Source: Datisca glomerata (lineage: Eukaryota > Streptophyta > Magnoliopsida > Cucurbitales > Datiscaceae). Taken from it: a stretch of DNA of 64,000 nt. Under the pieces are notes generated by a model that saw only the letters and a list, made by a program, of their open reading frames with translations, searched no databases and was not told the origin of the DNA. This document shows, one piece after another, positions 36,340 through 48,520 of this stretch (its first letter is position 1; each line of letters starts with the position of its first letter). The DNA is taken from the NCBI GenBank assembly GCA_003255025.1, contig QANY01011928.1, positions 790,052-854,051 of the forward strand, read 5' to 3'. The translations under genes were made by a program, and so were the position numbers.

Positions 36340-36509
36340 TGTTAAGTGAGTGGTTTGTTTATTTTAGTTAGTTGTTATTAGAGGGTATATTTATCTTTTC
36401 TATCTTTCTAGCCGTAAGAGCCTTTCTCTCTGTATAAACCTTTAGTTCTTTTTTGTTTAGTGTTAATGAGCATTTTGATTTGTTTTGTTCATCTTCTTCC
36501 TCTCCCGCA
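36340..36509 (+). repeat. 5' LTR of Copia-3
   Basis: It begins TGTTAAGTGAGTGG and carries a TATA-like TGTATAAACC (36431-36440). The end (CGCA at about 36509) is less certain because it diverges from the 3' copy in the last 10 bp. Confidence 0.8.
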
Positions 36510-36559
36510 CTCATCTTCTTGCTTCTCTTCTCTTTCTTCTTCTTGTTCTATAATTCTTC

Positions 36560-36572
36560 ATGGTATCAAAGC
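36560..36572 (+). promoter_or_regulatory. Primer binding site of Copia-3
   Basis: TGGTATCAAAGCC is the tRNA-Met type site with one change. It lies about 50 bp after the apparent LTR end, unusually far, so the 5' LTR end may have been extended by a small insertion. Confidence 0.8.
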
Positions 36573-36595
36573 CTTAGAGACAAACGTCATAAGCT

Positions 36596-37720
36596 ATGGC
36601 AGATCTTATTGAAAAGCCAGCCACCGAAGTTCAAGAAAATCCACAAGTCCAAATTACTTTTCAAACCCATTCTCAGACCACCACTAAAACTCTTCTCTCT
36701 TCATCTTTTTCACAAGACAGTGGCACTCAAAACCCCGTCATGCCCATTCCGAGCAAGTAACTCAATCTCCTCCTTCTTCTCATACATCGATTTTCTTACT
36801 GTCTAACATTCGCAACCTGAATTCAATCAGGCTTGATTCCTCCAACCTCATCCTGTGAATATAATAAATTGCAGCCATTCTTAAAGCTCATCAAATCTTT
36901 GGCTACATAGATGGATCAAAAAATATCCATCAAGATTCTTAAAGAATATAAATGGTGAAGAAACAGAGACCAGAAACCCACTATATGATTAGTGGGTGGC
37001 TCAAGACCAAGCGTTAATGACTCTCATTAACGCAACCATGTCACCAACGGCTCTCACGTATGTGGTAGGCTGCAAGGCATCAAAGGAGATCTGGGAATCA
37101 GTCGTGCGATGCTTTTCTTCTATCTTATGATCTAACATTCTGCAACTTAAATTTGATCTTCAATCTATATCCAAAAAGGCTATTGAGAACATCGATACTT
37201 ATATTCAATGCATCAAAGAGGTAACTGACGAACTATTTATTATTTCTGTCAAGATTGAGGATGAGGATGCTTTTTACACTATCAACAACCTTCTCAATGA
37301 GTTTAACACCCCTAGAACCTCTATTAGGCAGAACCCATGTCTTTAAAAGAACTTCAGAAGAACACTTTCTTGAGCAACAACACAAGCAACAAGACAATTT
37401 GGTTCAAAATATTATATTTCTTGCCAATTTCAATGCTAGAGGATCTAATAGAGGTAGGGGTAGGAGAAAGTTTCATGGAGGAAGAAACAATAATGGTAGA
37501 AAGGCAGGGGTGGAAGATCAGAGAATTGGAACACTCTCACCATACCCTTCCTTCTTGGTGCACCTCCTCAATCTGTGAAAAACAATCAAGGTTTGAGTCA
37601 AGATATCAACAATGGCCTTCAAAACAATAAGGTGCAGTGTCAGATTTTCCAAAAGCTAAGGCATTCAGCAATTGATTTTTATCACAGACTCAATTTTTCT
37701 TATCGGGGGAAATGCCCTTC
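36596..37720 (+). pseudogene. Copia-3 gag (broken)
   Basis: ATG at 36596 starts MADLIEKPATEVQENPQVQI, the first residues of gag. Later pieces, in changing frames, match the central helical region of copia gag (37050-37330), a glycine/arginine-rich linker (RGSNRGRGRRKFHGG near 37440) and a degenerate zinc knuckle (VQCQIFQKLRHSAIDFYHR, 37631-37690) in which the second cysteine and the terminal residues are changed. Confidence 0.8.
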
Positions 37721-40700
37721 TTCCAACTTTTCTACAATGACAGCCATGAACCAAGTTCCTCATCTCAATGAATTACAGGTATGGCTCACTGACACTGGGT
37801 GCAACACCCACCTTATACATGACACGAACAAACTTGTCAACTCTTTAGAATATAATGTGGATGAAACTATCTCCATTGGCAATGGTCAATCACTGCCAAT
37901 TTTCCACACGGGTTCTAGTATTCATAAAACTTCATCTACTTCATTTCCTTTATCTCTAGTGTTTTGTGTCCCTCAATTATCTACTAATCTTCTCTTTGTC
38001 TATCAGTTTTGTTTTGTTAATAATTATCTTTTTATCTTTGATGCTCCATTTTTTTGGATCCAGGACCAGGCAACCGGGCACATATTGCATAAAGGGGCCA
38101 GTGTCAATGGAATATACCCAATTTCGTCCTATATACCTAAATCTATCATGGCTTATCATGGTTCAAGGACTTCAAATCTCATTTGACATTTTCAGTTTGG
38201 TCATCCTTCTTCTCAAATTGTTAGACATATTTTAAGTAGATCTTATATACCTTGTATTTAGATGAATCTAGATAAATGCATTTGTACTATCTGTATTACT
38301 AATAAGATGCCTAGACTTTCTTTTCCCACTTATGAATCTATTTCTTTATCTCCTATTTCTCTTATTCACAATGATGTGTGGGGTCCCTCTCCCACAACAT
38401 CCTTTCTTGGTTATAGATATTCTGTGATTTTCATAGATGATATGTCAAAATTCACTTGGTTCTTTCCCATTTCCAACAAATTTGATGTGCATCTTATTTT
38501 CTGCTAGAATTAAAACTCTTCGTACTGATGGGGGATGAGAGTTTACTAGTAATTCTTTTGAAACATACCTTAATGATAATGGAATTTTCCGTCAAAAGAC
38601 CTATCATTACACCCCTCGGCAAAATGGTCTAGCTGAGAGGAAACAGAGGCACATGTTGAGAATGGCTCACCATTATGAATCATGCATTTGTTCCTCTTCA
38701 TTTCTGGAATTATGCCTTTGCTACATCTGTCTACTTAATTAACAGGGTGCCTAGTGATGTCCTTAATCATATTTCTCCCTTTGACAAACTATTTGGCAAA
38801 CTTCCAGATTATAAGTAATTAAAAGTATTTGGATGTGCTTGTTATCCAGGCCTCATACCTTATACAAAAATAAGTTGTATCCTAGATTTGTTCAATGTAT
38901 CTTTCTTGGCTATGCTATGAATAAAAAATGTTACTTATGCTATGATAAAACTGCTAATAAACTTTATACCTCTAGACATGTTGTGTTTGATGAAGGTGTG
39001 TTTCTCTTTGCTTCTTCCACTACCTTATCTACTGATTTACATTCTTCTAATAATTCTCAATCTGCTAATGACAATTCTACATCTGTGTTACCTTTTCTGT
39101 AATCTTTTGTACAAACTTTTGATACTTAACATGGTGCTAGAACTCTTGATTTTGTTCATAATAAAAATAACACTGCTGAATCTTTGCCTATTGGTAAGTC
39201 ATCTTCTATTACTTTACCTTATGTTGATACTCTGCATAATTCTGATTCTACTGTGATGGATTCTAGTATACATGGTTTTACTCGTCCTAGTTATCCTAAC
39301 CATAATGACTTGCATACTGAGCATCCTTCTCATATTGATTTGCATATTGATAATGATGCCTTGCCTATTGGTTATAGTCCTTGTGAGCATACTGAGAATA
39401 TTGTTTCGCCTGCTGTTACTAGTCACGATGAGCATACTATGTTTCATGTTTCTTTTCCTGATATCCTATAGCTAGAACTAGTACATCTCACACACAACCT
39501 AGTATTCAAACTCATCACCCATTGCAAAATAGATCCAAATCTGGTATTTCTAAGAAAAAGGCTTCAGTTGCCTCTAGTTCCACTTCTACCTCTTCGTCTT
39601 CCATTGAACCCACTTCTTACACTTTGCTTCTAAAAAACTTGTTCAGGTTCAAGCTATGCAAAGTGAGTATAATGCTTTCTTATCCCAAAACACATGGACT
39701 ATTATCGTTCTCCCTCCTCATAAAAATCTGGTTGGATGCAAATGGGAGTACAAGTTAAAGTACAACCCTGATGGTACTGTGTTTAGATATAAGGCTCGCT
39801 TAGTTGCCAAAGGCTATCACCAAAAGCCTGGCATAGATTTTGAAGAGACTTTTAGCCATGTTATCAAGAAGCCCACCATTAGGATTCTCCTTTCTTTCGC
39901 TACTAATGATTGGCCTTTAAGGTAATTAGATGTCAATAATACCTTTTTACATGGCTCCTTGACCAAGGATGTTTATATGAGTCAACCACCTGGCTTTATT
40001 GACCCTACTCATCCTAATTATGTTTACAAACTCAACAAACCCTTATATAGTTTGAAACAGGCTCCTAGAGCCTAGTTTGAAAAATTTACTAGACATTTGT
40101 CTTCTATTGGTTTCACTAGGTCACATGTTGAAACTTCCTTATTTGTGCATGCCACTTCTTGCTCCATTACCTATATCTTGCTTTATGTAGATGATATAAT
40201 TTTAAGTTGTACTAACACTGCCTATATAGATAGAATTATTAACAATCTATAGCAAACTTTTGAGATGACAGATTTAGGTGATTTAATGTATTTCTTAGAC
40301 CTAGAAATCAGTAGGAGTTCTGATGGGATTTTTGTAAATCAACATAAATATGCTAGGGATTTGCTTCTTAAAGCTAGAATGCTTGAAGCTAAACCTTGTG
40401 CTTCACCTTATTCCATCAAATCATAACTTTATAGCAACATTGGTTCTTCTTTTCCAGATGTTACATTATACAGAAGTATAGAAGGCTATCTCCAATACTT
40501 GACATTCACTAGGCTTGACTTATGCTTTAATGTTAATTGAGTGTGCCAATATATGAACTCACCCACTCAGCCCATTTTGCAGCTGTCAAACGAATTTTGA
40601 GGTATGTTCTTACTATCACTCATGGCATTCTTTTCAGACTTGGCTATCTTATTTTACAGGCATATTATGATGTGGATTAGGCTGGTGACCTTTCTAACAA

Positions 40701-41120
40701 AAGATCCACGTCTGGTTTTGTGATTTTCCTTGGACAAAATGTCATTTCTTAGAGTGCTAAGAAGCAGGAAACCGTGGCAAGATCTTTAATAGAAGCTGAG
40801 TACAAATCCTTGGCAAATGCAGCAGCTGAACTACGTTGGTTGAGATAGATTCTCAAGGATCTTCATGTTTTCTAATCTCAGGCTCCTACTCTCTTCTGTG
40901 ATAATACCTCATCCATAGCCCTGACTTCAAATCCAGTGCATCATGCGCATACTAAACACGTAGAAATTGACTTCCATTTTGTTTGAGAAAGGGTTATAAG
41001 GAAGGATCTTATCGTTAGACACATACCCTCACAACTTCAAGTTGCAGATTTATTCACGAAACCCCTTTCCTCCTCTCATTTTATGTTTTTGAGGGACAAA
41101 CTTATTCTAAAGCCTAGGAT
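37721..41120 (+). pseudogene. Copia-3 pol: protease, integrase, RT, RNase H (broken)
   Basis: A protease box LTDTGCNTHLIHD lies at 37785-37825. Gag-pre-integrase and integrase follow (NDVWGPSPTTSFLGYRYSVI at 38371; ELTAERKQRH-type box near 38625). A serine/histidine-rich linker spans 39000-39620. RT runs [20 protein letters not shown] (39728) through [16 protein letters not shown] and MSQPPGF to an intact catalytic YVDD at 40184-40195. RNase H shows [14 protein letters not shown] at 40900 and [10 protein letters not shown] at 40957. The C-terminal LFTKPLSSSHF lies near 41055. At least a dozen in-frame stops and a few frameshifts are present. Confidence 0.88.
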
Positions 41121-41134
41121 AAGTTTGAGGGGGA

Positions 41135-41312
41135 TGTTAAGTGAGTAGTTTAGTGAGTACTTTGTTTATTTCAGTTAGTTGTTATTAGAGATATAGTTGT
41201 CTTTTTCGTCTTTCTAGCCGTTAGAGCCTTTCTCTCTATATAAACCTTTAGTTCTTTTATGTTTAGTGTTAATGAGCATTTTGATTTGTTTTGTTCATCT
41301 TATTCCTCTTCA
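41135..41312 (+). repeat. 3' LTR of Copia-3
   Basis: It begins TGTTAAGTGAGTAG, ends CTCTTCA and is near-identical to 36340-36509 apart from a short duplication (TTAGTGAGTAC). Confidence 0.88.
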
Positions 41313-41499
41313 ATAGTGTTCTTCCATTTTTCCATTTTTTTATTTTCATCTATGTAGGATTTTTTTGGCGACCAAACAAAAATAGCTTAAGGAGGAAAAA
41401 TGAGATATTTCGTTAAAGGGCTTGAAAAGTTTTCAATGAAAAAAAAAGGATATTTAGGTGAAGAAAAAAATGGGTATTTCGTTGAGAAAAATAGGTATT

Positions 41500-42290
41500 T
41501 CGTTGTACACGATGACTACACGATTGTCGTGTACCACATTGTACAGTGTACACGATGTCTACATGATCACCGTGTACCACATCATGTAGTGTACACGATG
41601 ACTACATGATCACCGTGTACACACACACATACAGTGTACCACATCATGTAATGTACATTGACTACATGATCTTCACGTATCACATCGTGTAATATACAGG
41701 ATCATCATGTAACCATCTTGTAGTATACATGATGGGTACACGATGGCCGTGCAGACTACATGAAGTGTAATATATTTAATTTTATATAATTATTTAAATA
41801 TAAATAAATGTGGAGGTTCAGTGTTGGAGGAGAATAATTTTACATTTGATTTGATGTTACATAAGAAGTGTGTTGGGGGGAAAGAATGAATAAAACTATG
41901 GGTACACGATATCTGTGTAACCATCTTGTAGTCTACAAGATGTGTACACGATGATCATGTAAACTACATGAAGTGTTGAAAAAGAATTAATTAGAATATA
42001 TTTAATTGTCTATATTAATTTAAACATAAATAAATGTGGAGGTTCAATAAATGTTGTCTATATTAATTTAAACATAAATAAATGTTGAAGGAGAATAAAT
42101 TGACATTTGATTTGATATTGTGTAAGAAGTGTGTTGAGGGGAAGAAGGGATAAAAATATGGAGTACATGTTGTCCGTGTAACCATCTTGTAGTCTATAAA
42201 AAGGGTACACGATGTTCGTATAATCATCTTGTAGTCTACAAGATGGGTACACGATGATCGTGTAGACTACATGACGTAAGCATGGAAAAG
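41500..42290. repeat. Cluster of palindromic repeats (GTACACGAT / CATCTTGTAG families)
   Basis: GTACACGATG and its reverse complement-like CATCGTGTAC/CATGTAGT variants alternate many times from 41505 to 41760. Two further blocks (41905-41970, 42160-42280) are embedded in a longer repeated unit of about 260-300 bp that starts GTGGAGGTTCA and contains ACATTTGATTTGAT and AAGAAGTGTGTTG. The 21-bp palindrome CATCTTGTAGTCTACAAGATG occurs exactly at 41922-41942 and 42225-42245. A 29-bp direct repeat (42009 and 42057, period 48) is also present. Single-stranded, these would form many hairpins. No coding sequence is present. Confidence 0.85.
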
Positions 42291-42913
42291 AGTTTAGACG
42301 CATCATAAATACCACATTGAGCATGGGAAAGAGTTCGATTCATGATAATATGACGAGGTGGCCCACGAGAAAAGGACCCCATAACCCAACTTCTTCACAG
42401 CCTGCAAAACGGAACACTTTCAAGTTATAAATCAAGGGATACATACAAGGAATACCCCCCCCCCCCAAATCTCTTATTGAAGTCTTAAAGGATGTGAACT
42501 CCATCATTGTATCTACAACGAATAAAGAAACTTGTTGGTATTATGTTGATGGCTAAATCTTGCGGGTTGAGATTAGGCCAACAATGTGTCTGCTCCATTT
42601 CTCTCTTCACACCTACAATGGGGAAAGGCAAAGTAGGAGACCAAAGTTATGATAGCACCATGATGGGCGCAGGTTGACTGACTCCTTCAATAGTGGGCTT
42701 CATTCTTTTTCTCATACTCCCATCTCTGATTGGCCTAGCTGTATTAAATGTATACGACGACATCCTGCAAGCTTCTACCTCAGCGCATGTGCCCTATTTG
42801 AATTGAGGCGGGAGATTCCCCGCCCTTAAGTTCTTCTCCAAGCATGAACCTATTTTTTTGGACTTAGTCAAAACACAGTTGATCCACATGAGCACCATCT
42901 GCAACCCTTGAGG
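42291..42913. other. Left flank of the solo LTR: unidentified repeat with a (C)12 run
   Basis: A GC-richer sequence containing 12 C residues (42455-42466) and no credible reading frame. Together with 44799-45458 it forms the sequence into which the solo LTR inserted (the join reads AACCCTTGAGGGTCCCGGG). Confidence 0.5.
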
Positions 42914-44798
42914 TGTTGGATCGGGTTTTAAAAATTAAAAAAAAATCATTCAACATCCAACAGTTTGTGGGTGGAATACCAAATTTTTTTTCTGAAACCA
43001 ATTTAATTATATTAAATATTAAAACCATACTTACGATTATGCATATTTAGTTAAATGTATTCAATAAAGGTAGAAACGATTTATACCTTAAGTTGTATCG
43101 GAGAATTTATGACTTGGTAGAATCCTATTGATTTGTCTTTGTGTTCTTCGTTCTTTGTAAAACTTGAATCAGTCTTCACACCAACAACCACTCGTTGAAT
43201 TCAGAAGTATATCTCGCAAGGACGTTGTTAGGAACTGAGTGTGGGCTCTCAAAACAACTGAGGAAGACAAATAAAAAATTTATCTTCCTCTGGTGTATTT
43301 CGGTGTCAACTAAGGGGGAGAGAGAGACTCTTTTCTCAGCTCTGTGTAATCACACGCTGTGTTCAGGGTTTGTGTTAACACACTTAGAGAGGCAACCCTA
43401 ATGCCGTCCCTTATATAATTATTATGGAATTTACACATATAGTCATATATATTAAATTACCTAAAATTCACCCTATAATATTTGTTATTACCAAAAATTT
43501 CATATCTTCCTAGAGTCAATGTTGTGTCCAAATTTACCAACCAAATTGATAAATTAAATTGATCTCCATCAATTAATTAATTAATTTTTTATTTACTAAT
43601 TATCCAATAATTAAAAAATAAACAATTAATCAATTTGACCATTAATTTATTACTCTTCACTAATTAAGTGACAACACTCATCACATATGGGTTCGGGAAA
43701 TACCTTAGTCCAAAAGCACATTTTTGGTCCAACTGGTATTGTTTTTCATTATTGTCCTTATTAGCTACCCCTGAGACCGAATAGACCCACAAGAATAAAA
43801 AGCTATAGGATTCAAATACTCGGTGAATCCATAAATTCCTAACCTATTTAATTCTGACATCGTTCGACTCCACTATAGGTTCGATGCATAATCAACTATC
43901 GATTCATGCGTGCTACATTTTATGTTGGTGTAAATAAGCTTTTTTATTTCACGGTCTATAAAATATTTTAATACATTACCCTTTGTGAATATCAGTAACA
44001 AGAGTGGGATGTAAAATTACCATTTTGCCCCTCTAGTTATTATTTTCTTAACTCATTTATTGACTGTGAATAAGAAAAGCATAACAGTTTACAGTTCACC
44101 ATGTGTTATTCAATGATTCATTTCATCGAATACTTGACCTAGTTAATTTATTCACACACTCATCAATAAAGCATAATGTAATATTGTTGCATTTACAATC
44201 TTGCCACGAATTTTTATATCTGTGAATCACTCAACTCCAACATAATTGAATCACGATTCCAACAGCCGAGGTATTATTGGGCAATTTGAGCTCACTCCTT
44301 TGGCATATCAAAGACTACAAGAAACTATGTCAAGTTTCGTATTCACCTTAGGATTAAAGTAGTTGCAAAAATACCCTTAAGGTGTAACAATTATATTTAG
44401 AGCTAGATAAACGGTTTTGCTCTAAATTAATTTGTTACTTGTCTACTCTACATGTTCCATAACATATCTAGGTCAATCGTTAGAGTCTCCACTCACATGC
44501 ACTGAGACGACATCTTTTGTTTCATCCTAAAAGTCATAATCAGACTCGATTGCCCAGTCAATCCTAAGACTGTTAATAACATTCTGAACTATTTCAGAAG
44601 AGTTTGTCTACAAGACTCCTATGTCTTTACTCTCCTTACATTGATAATAGTTCAATGACTTAAGTAAATTACAAACACACTTTAATTAATACAAAAACTT
44701 CCATTCATTCATTAAATTCAGTAATACAAAATGTCTGAAAAATAACTAAATACGCATAAATAATTATTATATCCTACTTTATGGACATAATTTCAACA
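42914..44798 (-). mobile_element. Solo LTR of the Copia-B family (1885 bp)
   Basis: In plus-strand reading it runs TGTTGGATCGGGTTTT to GGACATAATTTCAACA and is flanked on both sides by TGAGG (42909-42913 and 44799-44803), a perfect 5-bp duplication. Its last 160 bp match the LTR piece attached to Copia-B (45459-45627), which fixes its family and orientation. It is collinear with the solo LTR at 24009-25929. Confidence 0.92.
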
Positions 44799-45458
44799 TG
44801 AGGGTCCCGGGATTCTTGGCCCTGGGGAGGATAAACTCCCCCAAAATGTTAGACCCTGGGGTGGGCATTCTTCCCAGAGGCCTAGTCCTCAAGGTCGGTA
44901 AGCTTCCCCGAGGCCTAGGCCCTGTGGTTGATGAGCTTCCCCGAGGCCTAGCCTGGGGTTGATAATCTATGTGGCTCGTCAAACACGTGTTCAAGAGTAT
45001 GAAGGGTCTTAGTCGTATTAACATGCCCTAAAAAGTATTTTGTACGTGCCCAAAAAATGGGTATAACATTACGAATTAGCTAACAACCAGTAGCAGTAAT
45101 GAGAGAAAAAAGCAGGGAGAAACAAGGAGATGTCGACAAACTAAGATTTCAAATTCCACATAAAAACCTCAAAAAAATGCAAGAGCCTTCCGTATATAAG
45201 TAAGAAGAATAAAGGTGCTGAGAGAAAATGCAAAGATTTAAGCGCTTACAAAACCATCTCAAGTTTAATGTAAGAAAAAAATTGCAACAATGACTTTTGA
45301 TTTTGAGGAAATAAACGTAAATCTTTTAAACTCTAAAAGAGAAATCAAATAAATTGATTATTCTAAAACTCCAAGAAAAAACTACAATCGCTCTAATAAC
45401 TTCTTAAAATTAGCTTACCAAATAGCAGGTGACCGGGAGAGAGAGAGAGAACAAAATA
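44799..45458. other. Right flank of the solo LTR: GC-rich tandem repeats, then AT-rich sequence
   Basis: Three units with core CTTCCCCGAGGCCTAG (about 44870, 44905, 44945) lie in a GC-rich block (44800-44970), unlike anything around them. After 45060 the sequence is AT-rich and ends in a (GA)n tract (45437-45451) next to the truncated Copia-B LTR. It may be part of a gypsy LTR or a non-autonomous element. I could not identify it. Confidence 0.5.
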
Positions 45459-45639
45459 CTCTTCTTACGTTGATAATAGTTCTAGGACTTGAGTAAATTA
45501 TAAACACACTTTAATTAATAGGAAAACTTTCATTCATTCATTAAATTCAGTAATACAAAATATCTGAGAAATAACTAAATACCCATAAATAGTCATTATA
45601 CCCTTATTTATGGACATAATCCCAACAATCTCCCACTTG

Positions 45640-48520
45640 GACTAAAGTAGGCTGCACAATCTCATATCCACATGCCCTCCAGATGACCATCAATGACTTT
45701 ACTGCTTAAAATCTTTGTGAATGGATCTGTCAGGTTGTTGACCGTCGATATGTGTGTTACTAAAACATCTCTACGCTGAACAATCTCTCTAATATGATGA
45801 TACTTACGCTTTATGTGTTTGAATATTTTGTGGCTCCTTGGTTCCTTAGAGTTTGCTACAGCCCCACTGTTATCGCAATAAAGTGTCAATCATGGGCTTG
45901 TCAGCTTCTGGAACAACTTCTAGAGTATTCAAGAACTTTCTAAGCCATACAGCCTCCTTTACAACTTCATAAGCTGCCACATATTCAGATTCCATGATAG
46001 AATAAAAAATGCAATATTTCTTAATACTTAACCATACAACTGCTCTACCGTTTAGAATGAACATAGATCCTGAAGTAGACCTCCTAGAATCCCTGTCTGC
46101 TTGAAAATTAGAATCAGTATACCTCATCAGATTCAGATCAGTACCTAAATACATAATTATGTAGTTCTTTTACCTCCTAAGATATTTAAGGATATGCTCA
46201 ATGGCATTCCAATGCTCGATTCCAGGATTAGATTGAAAATGATTTACCACCCCACGACGTAGCAAATATCTGGCTTATTACAAAGCATTGCATACATGAG
46301 ACTTCCTACGGTTAAAACATGGGGAATCTTTCTCATGTCTTCCTCTTCTTGAGGAGTCTTGGGAGAGTGCTCCTTGGAGAGGCTAAGTCCATGCCTAGAG
46401 GAAAGATATCACTTTTGGAGTCTTGCATACTGAAGCAATTCATCACCTTATCAATATAAGATGCTTGAGACAGTGCCAGTTGTCTATTCTTCTGATCCTA
46501 AAAGATCTGAATACCTAGGACAAAGCAGCTTCTCCAAGATCCTTCATATTGAATTACTATACAAGCCAAATCTTGACATCAAACAATTTTTTCTACATCA
46601 TTCCCAATAAGCCGAATATCATCCACATACAAGACTTTAAACCCACCTTCCCTTTGTGTATCAGCTTATGCACACAGGGTCCGTCCACTAACTGCTCAAA
46701 ATTGAAGTTCTTGATAGTTTCTTCGAATCTGATATTCCACAATCAAGACGCTTACTTAAGTCCATAAATGGAGTTCAGCAGTTTGCAAACCTTGCCATTT
46801 TGGCCTTTCTCCATGAACCAGTATGGTTGAGCCATATAAATGCACTCTTTAAAATTGTAATTTAGAGAAGTAGTCTTGACATCCATTTGCCAGATTTCAT
46901 AACCGAGGGCTACGGCAATAGACAATAGGATTCAGATGAATTTAAGCATGAACACTAGTGAGAAGGTATCATCATAGTCAATACCTTCCTTTTGGGTATA
47001 TCTCTTGGCTACTAGCCTGGCTTTGAATGTCTCCACATTCCCATCCGGACCTCTCTTTTTCTTATAAATTCATTTACACCCTACGGGTTTTACTCCCTTA
47101 GGACGATCTACAAGTTTCTAGACTATGTTCGAGTACATCGATTGCATCTCAACGTTCATGGCTTCTTGTCATAGATTTGCTTCAAGACCAGCCATGGCCT
47201 ATTTGTAGGAGATTGGTACATCATGATTCTTATATGAGACTGTTGTTAAGGCATCTCCATAAGACATGTACATGTCAGGCTGTCTCACAACCCTCCCACT
47301 ACGTCGACCCTCTATAGGCTCTGGCTCCTACTGTGGTTCTTCCATTATTAAATTAGAAATAGTTTTTTATTGCGGAGTCAGTGTCCTCCCACTCAATAAT
47401 TCTTCTAGCATTAGAGTGCTCTCAACTTCACACTTCTTATATAGTCTTCTTCAAAAAAAACGTGCATACGTGCTAACGAATGTTTTCTTATCAGTCGGAC
47501 TATAAAAGACATACCCCTTTGTTCCTTTAAGATATCCTACAAACATATATAATTCTTATCGGCTGGCCATCTTGCCTATCTTTGGTTTCAGAACATGTGC
47601 CGGACACCCTCATATTCTAAGGTAGTTAACAGATGACTTTCATCCATTCCATCTTTCATATGAAGTGTCAGGCACCGTCTTTGACAGATTTTGGTTCAAA
47701 AAGCATGCTGATGTTTCCAATGCATATACCCAGAACTAATCTGGGAGGGATAAGTAACTCATCATGAATCTAACCATATCCATCAGAGTTCGATTCTTCT
47801 CTCTGACACACCATTCTGTTCTAGAGTGCCAGGTGCTGTAAGATGAGAAATAATACTTTCTTCCTTAAGAACATCTTCGAACTCTCCTATCAAGTACTCT
47901 CCACCACGATCGGATCGTAGTGTTTTGACTTATTTTTCTAATTGCTTCTCAACCATAGCCTTATACTCTTTGAACTTTTCAAATGTTTCAGACTTGGCTC
48001 ATTTGATAAACATGTCCAAATCGTGAGTAGTCATCAGTGAAGGTTACAAAGTATTCATAACCACCTCTTACTTGGATATTAATGGCCCATATATATCACT
48101 ATGTACGTGTTCGAGGCATTGAGTGACTTTTTCACCCTTCGCTAAAAAGGTTCTCTTGATCATTTTATCTTCTATACATGATTCACATGTGGGTAGTGAT
48201 CCCACACTTAAAGTTTGCAATGGACCATCCTTTGCAAGTCTTCTAATCCTGTCCTGGCTAATGTGGCCAAGACGTAAGTACCACAAATATGTTAGATTGG
48301 TTGAGTGAGACTTAAACATTTTATTATCCATTTGTAAATCAGTATTTACTTCTTTGTTACACATCATTGGAACTAATGGTTTTACGTAAAATAGTTTATT
48401 TATCAAATGTGCAGTAATAATTAAGCAATCATTTCTAAAAATACCAATCTGTCTATCAATGCAATTTAGACTAAATCCTTGCTCAATTAAAATAGCTACT
48501 GAAATAAGGTTCTTCCCAAA
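45640..48520 (-). pseudogene. Copia-B pol (broken)
   Basis: Minus strand. The pre-integrase region (48068-48440) contains YLRLGHISQDRIRRLAKDGP and CESCIEDKMIKRTFLAKGEK, including the HHCC-type cysteine pair. Integrase spans roughly 47640-48060. RT includes [19 protein letters not shown] and MDVKT boxes (about 46860-47110) and an intact YVDD at 46618-46629. LSQASYIDKVMN follows. RNase H reads TDSNFQADRDSRRSTSGSMF and MESEYVAAYEVVKEAVWLRK at 45960-46130, then YCDNSGAVANSKEPRSHK (45820-45880) and LTDPFTKILSSKV. Multiple stops and frameshifts are present. Confidence 0.85.

Larger units (their letters stand above)
36340..41312 (+). mobile_element. Copia-3: full-length but defective Ty1/copia retrotransposon (Ale/Retrofit-like)
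   Basis: Short LTRs of about 170-178 bp flank gag and pol in copia order, with a primer site after the 5' LTR and a polypurine tract (AAGTTTGAGGGGGAT, 41120-41134) before the 3' LTR. The two LTRs are very similar apart from an insertion of about 11 bp near the start of the 3' copy, so this is among the younger elements here. However, gag and pol carry many stops. Flanking 5-mers are GCAGT and ATAGT, an imperfect match. Short LTRs and the box sequences suggest the Ale/Retrofit lineage. Confidence 0.88.

Noticed and set aside
41500..42290. CRISPR-like array
   Set aside because: Repeats are palindromic, variable in spacing and sequence, lack uniform spacers, and the window is plant nuclear DNA.
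44779..45024. 81-codon minus-strand frame rich in R, P and G
   Set aside because: It crosses the solo LTR boundary and follows the tandem GC-rich repeats; the repeated GSSPTLRPRP-like translation mirrors the DNA repeat.
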